Positions 26,017-34,926 of a stretch of DNA of 64,000 nucleotides are shown piece by piece (the stretch's first letter is position 1; each line of letters begins with the position of its first letter). The stretch is taken from contig CAJAFV010000097.1 of assembly GCA_903939115.1 (NCBI GenBank), positions 1 through 64,000 on the forward strand, written 5' to 3'. This stretch comes from an uncultured Geobacteraceae bacterium. GTDB taxonomy: Bacteria > Desulfobacterota > Desulfuromonadia > Geobacterales > Pseudopelobacteraceae. A program made the translations under genes and the position numbers. The notes under the pieces were generated by a model, which did not search any database, had not been told where the DNA came from, and saw only the letters and a program-made list of their open reading frames with translations.

Positions 26017-27873
26017 GTGCAGACAATTGATTCCCTGATCAGAGAAAGTTGCCAGAAGCATAGCGATCAGCCGGCGCTCAGCACCAAAATTGCCGGTGCA
26101 TGGCAGAACATGACCTACGGCACATTATGGGAGCTGTCAAGTCGCGTTGCGGCCGGCATGATCAAAAGCGGCTTCAAAATTGGCGACCATGCTGCCCTGC
26201 TGGCGCCTTCATCACCGCAATGGGTTGCGGCCTATCTTGGTATTCTCAAAGCGGGTGGAGTCGTTGTTCCTATCGACAAAGAGCTGAAAGCAGCTGAACT
26301 GCGGCATATTCTGGCTGATTGCGATGCCCGCTTCGTGTTTACCGCCTCACCCTGTCTCGAGCTGGTTCTTGAAATTTTTACGGATATACCGACTCTGGAA
26401 ACCATTGTTACACTTACTCCGACCGCAGCAGACGATAACTCCCAGATTGTGCAGGTGCTGGATGTACTGATTGATGAGTGGCGTGAGCTCGTTACGGTAG
26501 TGGAGTTGCCGCCGGAGCGACGTGCCACGATGGAGGCGCTGGCTCGTAAGGCATACCGCCTGGTCTCGCCACCCGGTTCTGAAAGCGGTGCAAAAACAGA
26601 TGTGACAGATCCATTTGATCCGGCCAAGAGACTCCGCAACAAGCTGAGACGCAGAGGCAAGCTCCTCCCGTTGGGCACCCTCTGCCATAATGCACCGCTT
26701 CCGGAAAAACCGCGCAACCCTGACGACACCGCTGTCATTCTGTATACTTCAGGCACAACCGGACGCTCCAAGGGCGCCATGCTCAGTCACGCCAATATTG
26801 TTTCCAACATCAAGGGTGCAGCCGCCCACTTCCGGCTTGACAACAGCATCCACACCCTGTCCTTTCTGCCGATTAATCATGTTTTTGAGCAGGTCTGTGG
26901 AGTTCTGCTGCCGCTCTCGCTCGGAGGAAAGGTTTCTTTCTGTGAGTCACTGAAAAAACTCGGGGAAAATCTGGCGGAAGTCAAGCCAACCTTTTTTCTG
27001 GCTGTGCCGGTTGTATACCGGATGATACTCGACCGGGTCATGAAGAATATAAATTCCAAAAAGGTATCGCAACTGCTGTTCTCTCTGCCGCTCACCCGAT
27101 CGATCGTAACGGCGAAAGTCCGCCAGGCGTTCGGGTCCGGCACCATCTTCATCAGTGGCGGAGCAGCGCTTGATCCTGCCATAGCAAAGGGGATGACGGA
27201 GTTCGGGTTGTCGATTTATCAGGGATACGGGATTACCGAGACCTCCCCGATTATCAGCGCAGAGCAGCCGGGCGCGAAACGACTCGGCACTATCGGACGT
27301 ACGCTTGAGCACGTTGAAGTCCGGATTGATGCGCCAAACGATGAGGGGGTGGGGGAGATCGTCGTTAAGGGGCCAAATGTTATGCAGGGGTACTATAAGA
27401 ACCCGCAGGCCACAGCAGAGGTTCTTATTGATGGCTGGTATCGTACCGGCGATCTCGGTTTTCTCAGTAAAGACGGTTTTTTGACTATTAGCGGCCGGGT
27501 AAAAAATCTGATCGTCACTCCCAACGGCAAGAATGTCTACCCGGAGGAGGTCGAAAACGAGCTTCTCAAAAGTCCTTTCATCGCGGAAGTCATGGTCTAC
27601 GGCCACCGCGTCGGCACATCTGAGGAAATTCACGCTATTATCTACCCTGAGCAGGAAGCGATTGATGCGCAATGTCGTATTGATGGCAATTGCCCAATGA
27701 GTGAGGCCGATGTAGAGGCGCTGTTACGGGTGGAAGTTCAGAAAGCATGTAATGGCCTGGCCGATTACAAGCGGGTTCGGAAGTTTACTATCAGAGAAGA
27801 TGAGTTTCCTAAAACAACAACCCGCAAGATCAAACGCTTCGCCGTGGAGGCAAGTATTTCTACGGGGCATTGA
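26017..27873 (+). CDS. Long-chain fatty acid-CoA ligase (AMP-forming)
   Basis: 618 residues from the GTG at 26017, with TGGAGG 6 nt upstream. An ANL-superfamily enzyme: P-loop-like motif YTSGTTGRSKGAMLSH, A5 region YQGYGITETSP, hinge YRTGDLG, and a C-terminal GKNVYPEEVE. It activates fatty acids to acyl-CoA. There is an insertion of about 60 residues between the N-terminal part and the P-loop (residues about 165-235) containing a basic stretch KRLRNKLRRRGK. No beta-oxidation genes are adjacent. Confidence 0.88.
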   Translation: MQTIDSLIRESCQKHSDQPALSTKIAGAWQNMTYGTLWELSSRVAAGMIKSGFKIGDHAALLAPSSPQWVAAYLGILKAGGVVVPIDKELKAAELRHILADCDARFVFTASPCLELVLEIFTDIPTLETIVTLTPTAADDNSQIVQVLDVLIDEWRELVTVVELPPERRATMEALARKAYRLVSPPGSESGAKTDVTDPFDPAKRLRNKLRRRGKLLPLGTLCHNAPLPEKPRNPDDTAVILYTSGTTGRSKGAMLSHANIVSNIKGAAAHFRLDNSIHTLSFLPINHVFEQVCGVLLPLSLGGKVSFCESLKKLGENLAEVKPTFFLAVPVVYRMILDRVMKNINSKKVSQLLFSLPLTRSIVTAKVRQAFGSGTIFISGGAALDPAIAKGMTEFGLSIYQGYGITETSPIISAEQPGAKRLGTIGRTLEHVEVRIDAPNDEGVGEIVVKGPNVMQGYYKNPQATAEVLIDGWYRTGDLGFLSKDGFLTISGRVKNLIVTPNGKNVYPEEVENELLKSPFIAEVMVYGHRVGTSEEIHAIIYPEQEAIDAQCRIDGNCPMSEADVEALLRVEVQKACNGLADYKRVRKFTIREDEFPKTTTRKIKRFAVEASISTGH

Positions 27874-27911
27874 GTCAAGGGATTAAGGGTGTCCGACGAA
27901 AGAGTGAGTGG

Positions 27912-28859
27912 CTAATTCCTCACCGCTCGACTCCCCTGCCAACTGCCGCGTCGTGTCAATTCATTGACAATAGTGTACCACATCTGATTATTCTTCAACC
28001 CCCACTGCGGGGCAACGCAGATGTCGAGAGGAGCCGAACCATAGAGTCGCTGGATGGCGATATGAGGCGGCAGTAACTCAAGAAAGTTCGCAATCGTCGT
28101 TACGTACTGCTCCAGCGTTAATGGGACAAACTCGCCGCGTCGATACAACTCCGCAAGCTCTGTTCCCTCAACGGCATGCAGTTGATGCAGTTTCAGCGAA
28201 TCGATCGGCAGATCGGCCATCAGATCGGCCGTTTTAAGGAACTCCTCCGCACTCTCTCCCGGAAAACCATGGATCAGATGAGCACAGATGTCAAAATTAC
28301 GACCGGCAGCCCGGTTCACCGCCCCGACAAAATCCTCCAGCGTGTGTCCGCGGTTGATTTGTGTCAAAATCGCGTCATCCATAGACTGTAATCCCAGCTC
28401 CAGGCAGACATATTTTGTCCGGGCGATCTCCGTCAACAGGTCGAGCGCTTCTTCACTCAGGGAGTCAGGGCGGGTTCCGACCGAAAGGCCGATGACATCG
28501 GGGTGATCAAGAGCGCGATGATACAGCTCTGCCAGCAATTCCACAGAGCCATACGTGTTCGTGTATTTCTGGAAATAGATGATGAATTTATCGGAGCCGA
28601 GTCGAATGCGGTGATAGGCCATCCCCTCCGCCATCTGCTCTTCTATAGGTACGATGGCTTGGGTGCCTTTCGGCGAAAACGAAACGTTATTACAATAAAT
28701 GCAGCCGCCGGTCCCCTTGCTGCCATCACGATTCGGGCAGGTAAAGCCGGCATCCACGTTGACCTTGCTGACCCGGAAACCGAAACGGCGACGCAGATAG
28801 TTCCCGTAGGAGTTGATATGAAGTTGTGGGTGGAGTCGTTTGTCAGGAGTGTCAGGCAT
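27912..28859 (-). CDS. Radical SAM protein, TIGR01212/YhcC-like
   Basis: 315 residues from the ATG at 28859, overlapping the thiE stop by 8 nt; a TTG at 28868 is an alternative. The N-terminal cluster motif runs from FTCPNRDG to GGCIYCNN, giving C-x11-C-x2-C, which fits the TIGR01212 subgroup of radical SAM enzymes. GTRPDSL and LELGLQS are also typical. The reaction is unknown. It is last in the thiamine operon, but that may only reflect co-transcription. Confidence 0.85.
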   Translation of the reverse strand: MPDTPDKRLHPQLHINSYGNYLRRRFGFRVSKVNVDAGFTCPNRDGSKGTGGCIYCNNVSFSPKGTQAIVPIEEQMAEGMAYHRIRLGSDKFIIYFQKYTNTYGSVELLAELYHRALDHPDVIGLSVGTRPDSLSEEALDLLTEIARTKYVCLELGLQSMDDAILTQINRGHTLEDFVGAVNRAAGRNFDICAHLIHGFPGESAEEFLKTADLMADLPIDSLKLHQLHAVEGTELAELYRRGEFVPLTLEQYVTTIANFLELLPPHIAIQRLYGSAPLDICVAPQWGLKNNQMWYTIVNELTRRGSWQGSRAVRN

Positions 28860-29478
28860 TCTCTTCAATCTTTTTCAGCAGGGATGCGGTGGCAGCACGT
28901 GGGTCAGCTGCTGCCGTTATGGCGGATATAACGGCAATGCCCCGTACTTTTGCGGTCAGCACTTCCGGTACCCGTTCCTCAGAGATACCACCCAGGGCTA
29001 AGAGCGGTATATCCAAAGCCGAAGCGGCCTCTGCCAGTTTTTTGACACCGCACGGATCACCATACCCTGCCTTGGAAGGGGTAAAGTACACAGGGCCGAA
29101 CGTAACGAAATCGGCTCCGTCACTCTGGGCGGAGAGAGCTTCGTCGATGGCATGGGCGGAGTAGCCAATAATCTTATCTTTTCCGAGCAACCGGCGGACC
29201 ATGGCTACAGGCAGGCTGTTAACACCGACATGAACACCATCAGCCCCCACAGCCAGAGCGATATCCAGGCGATCGTTGATAATAAGTCTGGCGTCAAATT
29301 CCGTGGTGAGAAGCCTCAGTTCGGCGGCAAGACAATACAGTTCAGCGCTGGAGAGCTCTTTTTCGCGCAGCTGAACGGCTCTGGCGCCCCCCTCAAGAGA
29401 TTGGCGCACAACCTCAGTCAGCGATCTGCCGCCGGTCTGGTGTCGATCGGTAATCAGATACAACCTGAAATCGGTCAT
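28852..29478 (-). CDS. thiE: Thiamine-phosphate synthase
   Basis: 208 residues from the ATG at 29478, 19 bp after the thiG stop; a TTG 9 nt upstream is possible. A TIM-barrel with YLITDR, VQLREKE, IINDR and HVGVNSLP. It joins the thiazole and pyrimidine phosphates into thiamine phosphate. It lies downstream of thiS-thiG under the TPP riboswitch. Confidence 0.92.
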   Translation of the reverse strand: MTDFRLYLITDRHQTGGRSLTEVVRQSLEGGARAVQLREKELSSAELYCLAAELRLLTTEFDARLIINDRLDIALAVGADGVHVGVNSLPVAMVRRLLGKDKIIGYSAHAIDEALSAQSDGADFVTFGPVYFTPSKAGYGDPCGVKKLAEAASALDIPLLALGGISEERVPEVLTAKVRGIAVISAITAAADPRAATASLLKKIEENA

Positions 29479-29497
29479 CTGCTTCAAAATGCGGTAA

Positions 29498-30277
29498 TTA
29501 ACCGCTCATGCCGTCCAGCGGGCTGGAGGCGTTGGCGTAGAGCTTGCGGGGTATCCGCCCGGCTTTGAACGACAATCTTCCGGCAATCACAGCCAGCTTC
29601 ATCGCTTCCGCCATGGCGATCGGATCCTGTGCACCGGCAATGGCTGTATTCATAAGGACTCCGGCACAACCGAGTTCCATCGCGATTGCGGCATCGGACG
29701 CAGAGCCTACTCCGGCATCGACAATAACCGGTACGGTGACATTTTCGAGGATAATTCGGATATTGTATGGATTGCGAATGCCGAGACCGCTGCCGATCGG
29801 AGCGCCAAGCGGCATGACCGCCGCACAGCCGAGATCCTCAAGCTTTTTGCAGACGATCACATCGTCACTGCAGTATGGAAGCACTGTAAAACCCTCTGCC
29901 ACCAGAATTTTTGCGGCCTTCAGCAGCTCTTCATTGTCCGGGAACAGGGTTTTCTCGTCTCCGAGGACCTCCAGCTTGACAAAATCGGACATGCCTGCCT
30001 CACGGGCCAGGCGGCAGGTGCGCACCGCATCATCAGCAGTGTAACAACCGGCGGTGTTCGGAAGCAGGGTGTATTTTTTCAGGTCGATGTAATCGAGCAA
30101 CGATTCCTTGCTGCGATCAAGGTTTACCCGCCGCACAGCAACGGTAATGATTTGAGCACCGGATATTTCCAAAGCCCGGGCGGTCTGTTCAAAGCTGGCA
30201 TACTTGCCGGTGCCCACCATCAGGCGTGAAGTGAACTCCCGTCCACCAATGATTAACGTATCTGCATTTTGAGTCAT
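29498..30277 (-). CDS. thiG: Thiazole synthase
   Basis: 259 residues. Recognised by the N-terminal [10 protein letters not shown], the Schiff-base lysine in [17 protein letters not shown], and the phosphate site [12 protein letters not shown]. It builds the thiazole phosphate ring using sulfur from ThiS thiocarboxylate. It starts 5 bp after the thiS stop. Confidence 0.95.
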   Translation of the reverse strand: MTQNADTLIIGGREFTSRLMVGTGKYASFEQTARALEISGAQIITVAVRRVNLDRSKESLLDYIDLKKYTLLPNTAGCYTADDAVRTCRLAREAGMSDFVKLEVLGDEKTLFPDNEELLKAAKILVAEGFTVLPYCSDDVIVCKKLEDLGCAAVMPLGAPIGSGLGIRNPYNIRIILENVTVPVIVDAGVGSASDAAIAMELGCAGVLMNTAIAGAQDPIAMAEAMKLAVIAGRLSFKAGRIPRKLYANASSPLDGMSG

Positions 30278-30282
30278 ACCGG

Positions 30283-30483
30283 CTATCCTCCACCAACAAA
30301 ATGAACTATTTCTATTCTATCGCCATCGCAAAGAAGCTGTTTTTCATAGTCAGCCTTCGGAATAATGTCGGCATTTAATTCGACCGCCACCCGCTCACGG
30401 CTAATGTCAAGCTGCAGCAGAAGCAACTCGACCGTAGACCCTTCTGCCGTCTCTACAAAATCGCCGTTTAACATAATTTTCAT
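30283..30483 (-). CDS. thiS: Sulfur carrier protein ThiS
   Basis: 66 residues from the ATG at 30483, with GGAGGG just upstream. Ubiquitin-like fold with C-terminal FVGGG; the final Gly-Gly is adenylated and thiocarboxylated to donate sulfur to ThiG. It is first in the operon behind the riboswitch terminator. The ThiF-type activating enzyme is not in the window. Confidence 0.93.
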   Translation of the reverse strand: MKIMLNGDFVETAEGSTVELLLLQLDISRERVAVELNADIIPKADYEKQLLCDGDRIEIVHFVGGG

Positions 30484-30499
30484 GTCACCCTCCACACAC

Positions 30500-30519
30500 A
30501 AAAAAAACCGCAGCAGCGG
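30500..30519 (-). terminator. Intrinsic terminator controlled by the TPP riboswitch
   Basis: On the minus strand CCGC-TGCT-GCGG is followed by a run of T (the A-run at 30500-30507 on the plus strand), 17 nt before the thiS ATG. Its place between aptamer and gene points to control by premature termination. Confidence 0.75.
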
Positions 30520-30539
30520 CTTGTTGAGGACATCAGTCG

Positions 30540-30622
30540 GTCGCGCTTCCCTACGCCGGCATTACCCGGATCAGGTACGAAGGGTCGCGGTTATACCGCT
30601 CTCAGTCGAAACTCCCCTAGCT
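30540..30622 (-). ncRNA. TPP (THI-box) riboswitch
   Basis: The minus strand carries the conserved core: GGGGAG then CTGAGAG, later ACCTGATCCGGGTAATGCC followed by GGCGTAGGGAAG. These match the TPP aptamer sequence blocks in order and spacing. Thiamine pyrophosphate binding should turn off thiS-thiG-thiE and the radical SAM gene. Confidence 0.95.
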
Positions 30623-30629
30623 TTGCGTC

Positions 30630-30658
30630 AAAGTAGATGATTGCTGTTGCTCTGTCAA
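30630..30658 (-). promoter_or_regulatory. Promoter of the thiamine operon
   Basis: The minus strand has TTGACA (30658-30653), a 17-nt spacer and TACTTT (30635-30630), placing the transcript start just before the riboswitch. From 30659 to 30908 I see no gene; the stretch serves as divergent upstream region. Confidence 0.65.
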
Positions 30659-30908
30659 TTCAATTTTAGGTTGATACGCGACCGGCAAATGGACTTATTG
30701 GCGCCTGTCAGAACAAATGATCGCATTTATTTCACCTGCAACCTGCTATCTATTGATATAGTGAAACATTTCTGGCATTGTCGCTTTCATAACAACATCC
30801 AAAAGACAATGTACGCTCCCTGATGGCTCAATTACAGAACGTAAGGTGTGCGTCAGGTCTTTCTTCGAGAGCATAGCAGCACCACGTTGATAACGAGAGG
30901 AGAAGCGC

Positions 30909-32000
30909 GTGTGTAAAAAAATATTCGTAGGCGCTACCGGCCAGCATTGCGGCAAAACGACCATCAGCCTTTCGCTGATGCACCTGGCACAGAAAAAGTA
31001 TAAGCGCGTCGGTTTCATGAAGCCGCTCGGCCCTAAATGGATAGAGTTTAACGGCACGATTGTTGATAAGGATGCCGCTATGTTCTCCACTGTTTTTGGT
31101 GTTGAAGAGGATGTTACTCTGATGTCTCCGGTTACGTTGACTCCGGGGACAACGCGTCGTTTTCTTGACGGAGAGATAGATTCTGTGGGACCTATCAAAT
31201 CAATCCGGGCCGCGTGCGCAGAGCTTGAGAAAAAATATGATTACCTGATCATCGAGGGAGCCGGCCATGGCGGAGTCGGTTCAGTCGTTGGTATGAATAA
31301 TGCTCAAGTGGCAGCTGAACTGAACGCGCCGGTCCTTCTGGTGACCGGAGGAGGGATCGGTAATGTCATCGATGCTGTAGAGCTTAACCTCGCACTGTAT
31401 CAGCGAGAAGGGGCCGACGTCCGCATCATAATGGCCAATAAACTGGTGAAAGAAAAAAGGGCTGATACCCTCGCGTATTTACAGAAAGCCTTTGCCGGCA
31501 GCGGTATGATGGTCACAAGCGCCTTTGATTATCTCCCCACCCTCGCAGACCCGACTCTGCAGCATGTTTCCGAGCTTCTCGGCTTGCCGCTTCATGGAGG
31601 TACCACTGAGCGGAGCCGCCTCTGCCACACCATTCAGCTCGGTGCCGCCTCTTCACAGATTGTTATTGATCATCTGGAAACATCTACCTTGCTGATTGTG
31701 ACCAGTTCACGTGATGAGCTTCTCGTTACGGCTTCTGCACTCCATCACATCCCTGAGTACAAAGCTCGACTGGCCGGACTGATTATTGCCGGTCACGTCC
31801 CGGTGTCCAGCATAACCCAGAGAATTCTCGACGACAGCAATATTCCGTACATACGCATCAAGGAGACATCCTCAGAAATATTTTACCAGCTGCGTGAGCA
31901 CGTTTCAAAAATCGGCCCTGAGGATATCGAAAAGATCAATCTTATAAATTCAATTGCAGAACGTTACATTGACTTTGATGCAATCGACGCCATGATCTAA
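30909..32000 (+). CDS. BioD/CobB-like P-loop protein with C-terminal DRTGG domain
   Basis: 363 residues from a GTG with AGAGGAGA 5-6 nt upstream. The N-terminal domain has Walker A GATGQHCGKTT and IIEGAGHGGVGSV, as in dethiobiotin synthetase and the N-terminal part of phosphotransacetylase. Residues about 220-330 match a DRTGG domain. Proteins of this shape are common in Geobacter relatives. The substrate is unknown; a regulatory nucleotide-binding role is possible. It stands alone on its strand, before the stator genes. Confidence 0.75.
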   Translation: MCKKIFVGATGQHCGKTTISLSLMHLAQKKYKRVGFMKPLGPKWIEFNGTIVDKDAAMFSTVFGVEEDVTLMSPVTLTPGTTRRFLDGEIDSVGPIKSIRAACAELEKKYDYLIIEGAGHGGVGSVVGMNNAQVAAELNAPVLLVTGGGIGNVIDAVELNLALYQREGADVRIIMANKLVKEKRADTLAYLQKAFAGSGMMVTSAFDYLPTLADPTLQHVSELLGLPLHGGTTERSRLCHTIQLGAASSQIVIDHLETSTLLIVTSSRDELLVTASALHHIPEYKARLAGLIIAGHVPVSSITQRILDDSNIPYIRIKETSSEIFYQLREHVSKIGPEDIEKINLINSIAERYIDFDAIDAMI

Positions 32001-32041
32001 TCCGACAGCCGCGTCAGTAAGGCCAAAAAAACAGAAAGTGC

Positions 32042-32070
32042 TTGACCTTATACGGCTTTTGATATTTATA
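32042..32070 (+). promoter_or_regulatory. Possible promoter of flbD-motA-motB
   Basis: TTGACC at 32042-32047 followed by TATTTA/TTTATA at 32063-32070 (spacer 15-17 nt). The -10 is weak, and no clear sigma28-type flagellar promoter was seen. Confidence 0.4.
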
Positions 32071-32101
32071 GGAAATTGCTCGCACATCGATCGGGGTTTA
32101 C

Positions 32102-32428
32102 ATGGTAGCAGTAACGCGCTTGGATAAACAGCTGATGTATCTTAACCCGGATCACATTATCTGTATTGAGGAGACTCCGGATACCGTTATTACTCTTTTT
32201 AACGGCAATCGATATATTGTTATAGACAGAGCCAGAACGATCATAAGCCGGATAGTTGCCTTTCGGGCAAAGATTTCGCGGCGGGCTGCAAGCCGGTCAG
32301 CAAAAAAATATCTGGGCCGCGTGAGTTCCAGCCAGTTTTATCGGGACAGAAGCCCGGCAGGCGACATACATATAGGCAGCACCCAAGGTCTACACGATCA
32401 CACTCCATTCCACAGTCGGGATTATTAG
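32102..32428 (+). CDS. flbD: FlbD-family flagellar protein
   Basis: 108 residues. The first 65 match FlbD: VAVTRLDKQLMYLNPDHI, then IEETPDTVITLFNG. A basic, poorly conserved tail of about 40 residues follows. CGGGG lies 5 nt before the ATG. FlbD-type proteins sit upstream of motAB in many bacteria and affect motor function by an unclear mechanism. motA starts 3 bp downstream. Confidence 0.8.
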   Translation: MVAVTRLDKQLMYLNPDHIICIEETPDTVITLFNGNRYIVIDRARTIISRIVAFRAKISRRAASRSAKKYLGRVSSSQFYRDRSPAGDIHIGSTQGLHDHTPFHSRDY

Positions 32429-32431
32429 CGT

Positions 32432-33178
32432 ATGGATTTAGCTACCATTATCGGCATAGCGATTGCCTTCGGATCCATTATTGGCGGAGCGATAATCGAA
32501 GGTGTCCACTTCTCCGCACTGGTTCAGCCTACTGCGGCATTAATTGTTTTAGGGGGAACTTTTGGCGCGACATTCGTCTGTTTCCCGCTCGCCTCTATTA
32601 TTGGTGCATTGAAGAATATCAAAATTGCGTTTTTGCCGACAAAAGTTGATCACGAACAGGTCGTAAAAGACATCATAAACTATGCAACCAAAGCCAGACG
32701 TAACGGCTTGATATCGCTGGAACAGGAAGCGCAGTCGGTTCGCGACCCCTTCATAAAAAAGGGGATCTCACTGGTGGTTGACGGAATTGATCCTCAAAAG
32801 CTGCGTGAGACCCTTGAAGCTGACATCATGGCGTACGAAGACCATTTCAAACATTCAATCGAATTTTATGAGGCGGCGGGAGGATTTGCGCCGACTATCG
32901 GTATTATTGGTGCTGTTCTTGGTCTGATCCACGTTATGGGCAACCTCTCGGATACATCCAAGCTCGGGGGTGGTATTGCCGTCGCGTTTGTTGCGACCAT
33001 TTATGGCCTGCTTGTCGCCAATGTTATCTGTCTGCCGATAGGGTCAAAACTGAAGATACGGATGAAAGAGGAAGTGTTACGGAGGGTGATGATCCTTGAA
33101 GGACTTATTGCCATCCAGAACGGCGAAAACCCTCATTTTATCGAACAGAAATTGATGGCCTACGTAGGCGGTCACTAA
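32432..33178 (+). CDS. motA: Flagellar motor stator protein MotA
   Basis: 248 residues with four hydrophobic segments: two N-terminal (about 1-50) and two near 150-210. The motif PTIGIIGAVLGLIHVM holds the conserved prolines and glycines of the channel. With MotB it forms the proton- or sodium-driven stator. The motB start follows 6 bp after the stop. Confidence 0.93.
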   Translation: MDLATIIGIAIAFGSIIGGAIIEGVHFSALVQPTAALIVLGGTFGATFVCFPLASIIGALKNIKIAFLPTKVDHEQVVKDIINYATKARRNGLISLEQEAQSVRDPFIKKGISLVVDGIDPQKLRETLEADIMAYEDHFKHSIEFYEAAGGFAPTIGIIGAVLGLIHVMGNLSDTSKLGGGIAVAFVATIYGLLVANVICLPIGSKLKIRMKEEVLRRVMILEGLIAIQNGENPHFIEQKLMAYVGGH

Positions 33179-33184
33179 CCAGCC

Positions 33185-33970
33185 ATGGCACTTAAAAAAG
33201 AACCTGAAAAGCATGTTAACCACGAACGCTGGCTTGTTTCCTATGCCGACTTCATTACATTGCTGTTTGCTGTCTTCGTTGTTTTATATGCGATGGGACA
33301 GAGCGATAAGAAGAAGGTTGAAGAGGTCATGCAGTCGATTCAAGCATCATTCGGCATGGCAAATGCCGGTGCAACTGCCCCCAAAATCAATGTAATCCCC
33401 TCTCAGTCAATGACGGTAATTCCGTCGCTTAAGCCGGATGTTAAAATTTCACCGATGGGGAGTACCCGCAGCGGGCAGGCAAAGTCGCGGGCGGAGGAGA
33501 AGGATTTCAGGCAGATTAAAGTAGCAATTGAGGCATATCTCGTTAAGCAGGGCGCCCAGAGTAAGGTGACGTTGGAAATCTCACGGCGGGGATTAATCGT
33601 CAGTCTCAAGGAGGCCGGTTTTTTTGCCTCAGGCCAGGCTGACATAAAGCCTGATGCATATGAACTGATTAATACCATTGCAGAAGTGGTAACCCAGTAC
33701 AATAACCCGTTGCGACTTGAAGGGCACACCGATAATATTCCGATCAGCACGGCTCAGTTTCCCTCCAACTGGGAACTATCAACAGCCCGCGCAACACGAG
33801 GCCTGAAGTATCTGCTGAAAAACTTTGACATCGAAGCGGACAAAATATCGGCCACCGGATATGCCGAATTCCGCCCCTTGGCTGATAATGCGACTCCGGA
33901 AGGGCGCGCCAAGAATCGACGGGTTGATCTCGTTATGCTGTCGGGAGAAGCAGAGCGCGGCGAACCCTGA
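33185..33970 (+). CDS. motB: Flagellar motor stator protein MotB
   Basis: 261 residues. One N-terminal membrane helix with the channel aspartate in SYADFITLLFA (D22). A plug/linker region follows, then a C-terminal OmpA-like peptidoglycan-binding domain with LEGHTDNIP and NWELSTARA. It anchors the stator to the cell wall. It converges on the methyltransferase-like gene with 11 bp between stops. Confidence 0.93.
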   Translation: MALKKEPEKHVNHERWLVSYADFITLLFAVFVVLYAMGQSDKKKVEEVMQSIQASFGMANAGATAPKINVIPSQSMTVIPSLKPDVKISPMGSTRSGQAKSRAEEKDFRQIKVAIEAYLVKQGAQSKVTLEISRRGLIVSLKEAGFFASGQADIKPDAYELINTIAEVVTQYNNPLRLEGHTDNIPISTAQFPSNWELSTARATRGLKYLLKNFDIEADKISATGYAEFRPLADNATPEGRAKNRRVDLVMLSGEAERGEP

Positions 33971-33981
33971 GGTATAAACGC

Positions 33982-34926
33982 TCATACCACTTTTCTTCGA
34001 AAAACATACACCGCCGGATCCAGTTCCGGTGGCAGGACGAGGCGGCTCAACCGGGTATCTTCTGTGAACTCAAAGGTTGACTGCGCATTGTAGTCATCCC
34101 AGTTTCCGACGGCAAACCGGTGCCGACTGCTGATGACGATATACATTTGCACACTTTTACTCCTGAACACCTGCTGTTCAAATGTATTACCGGCCGGTGG
34201 CCAGGAGCAGATAACCACTTCGGGAGCGTACTCACGAAGCGCCTCCTGAGCATCCCGCTTCAGAACGAAGTCCGGATAGCTGACCTCATGCGTCCAGCTA
34301 TGGTCATCAGTAGCGGTGACAGCAACACCACGGCCAGATAGAAACCGAGTCAACGTACCATCTCCCGCAGCTATTTCCAGGCAGCTCCGACTTCCTATAA
34401 GCGCAGTAAGCTCCCCGATTAACTGGCGTGAATAGAAACAGTAAATCCCTTTCGGCTGAACCAGCGGCATAAGGAATTTCCTCTGCCATAGCAGCGGCCA
34501 TAGCAGGCGGAACAAGAACAGCGGCACCGGTTTGCGCTCCAGCCCATCTGTAAAAAGCAGTTTCTGGGCAAGGTACCCATTTATATGGTTAAAACGTACC
34601 TTCCCCTTGTCAACGCCGGTCGCTTCCGAAATAAGATGCTGCTTTATTGACAGATGCGCCATTCGGGTGCGTGCAATCTGCTCTACCAGCGCAGCGGCTA
34701 ACTTCGTATCCCCGCGACTGCTGCCAAGCTTCTTCTCCAATAGCCGCTCTGCCTGCAGCATTCGCTTGAGGTACGCCGGCAGACCGGCGGGAGAACCTGT
34801 CGCTACTATTTCAGCAAGTTCCCGCCGCACGGACTCCCGCAACCCGGGAAATTTTTCACCAAGTTCATTCAGAGACGGTTGCGACTGCAGCCATTTCAGC
34901 AGCTGTTCAGGACGTTCTTTCTTCAT
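33982..34926 (-). CDS. SAM-dependent methyltransferase-like protein
   Basis: 314 residues. The N-terminal half is helical and unassigned. Near residues 180-195 the sequence LEIAAGDGTLTRFL is a motif I of class I methyltransferases, followed by VTATDDHSW (motif II) and VVICSWPPAG, which resembles a motif IV loop. The substrate is unknown. The start shares one base with the efflux-pump stop (TGATG), so it is co-translated with the pump. Confidence 0.6.
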   Translation of the reverse strand: MKKERPEQLLKWLQSQPSLNELGEKFPGLRESVRRELAEIVATGSPAGLPAYLKRMLQAERLLEKKLGSSRGDTKLAAALVEQIARTRMAHLSIKQHLISEATGVDKGKVRFNHINGYLAQKLLFTDGLERKPVPLFLFRLLWPLLWQRKFLMPLVQPKGIYCFYSRQLIGELTALIGSRSCLEIAAGDGTLTRFLSGRGVAVTATDDHSWTHEVSYPDFVLKRDAQEALREYAPEVVICSWPPAGNTFEQQVFRSKSVQMYIVISSRHRFAVGNWDDYNAQSTFEFTEDTRLSRLVLPPELDPAVYVFRRKVV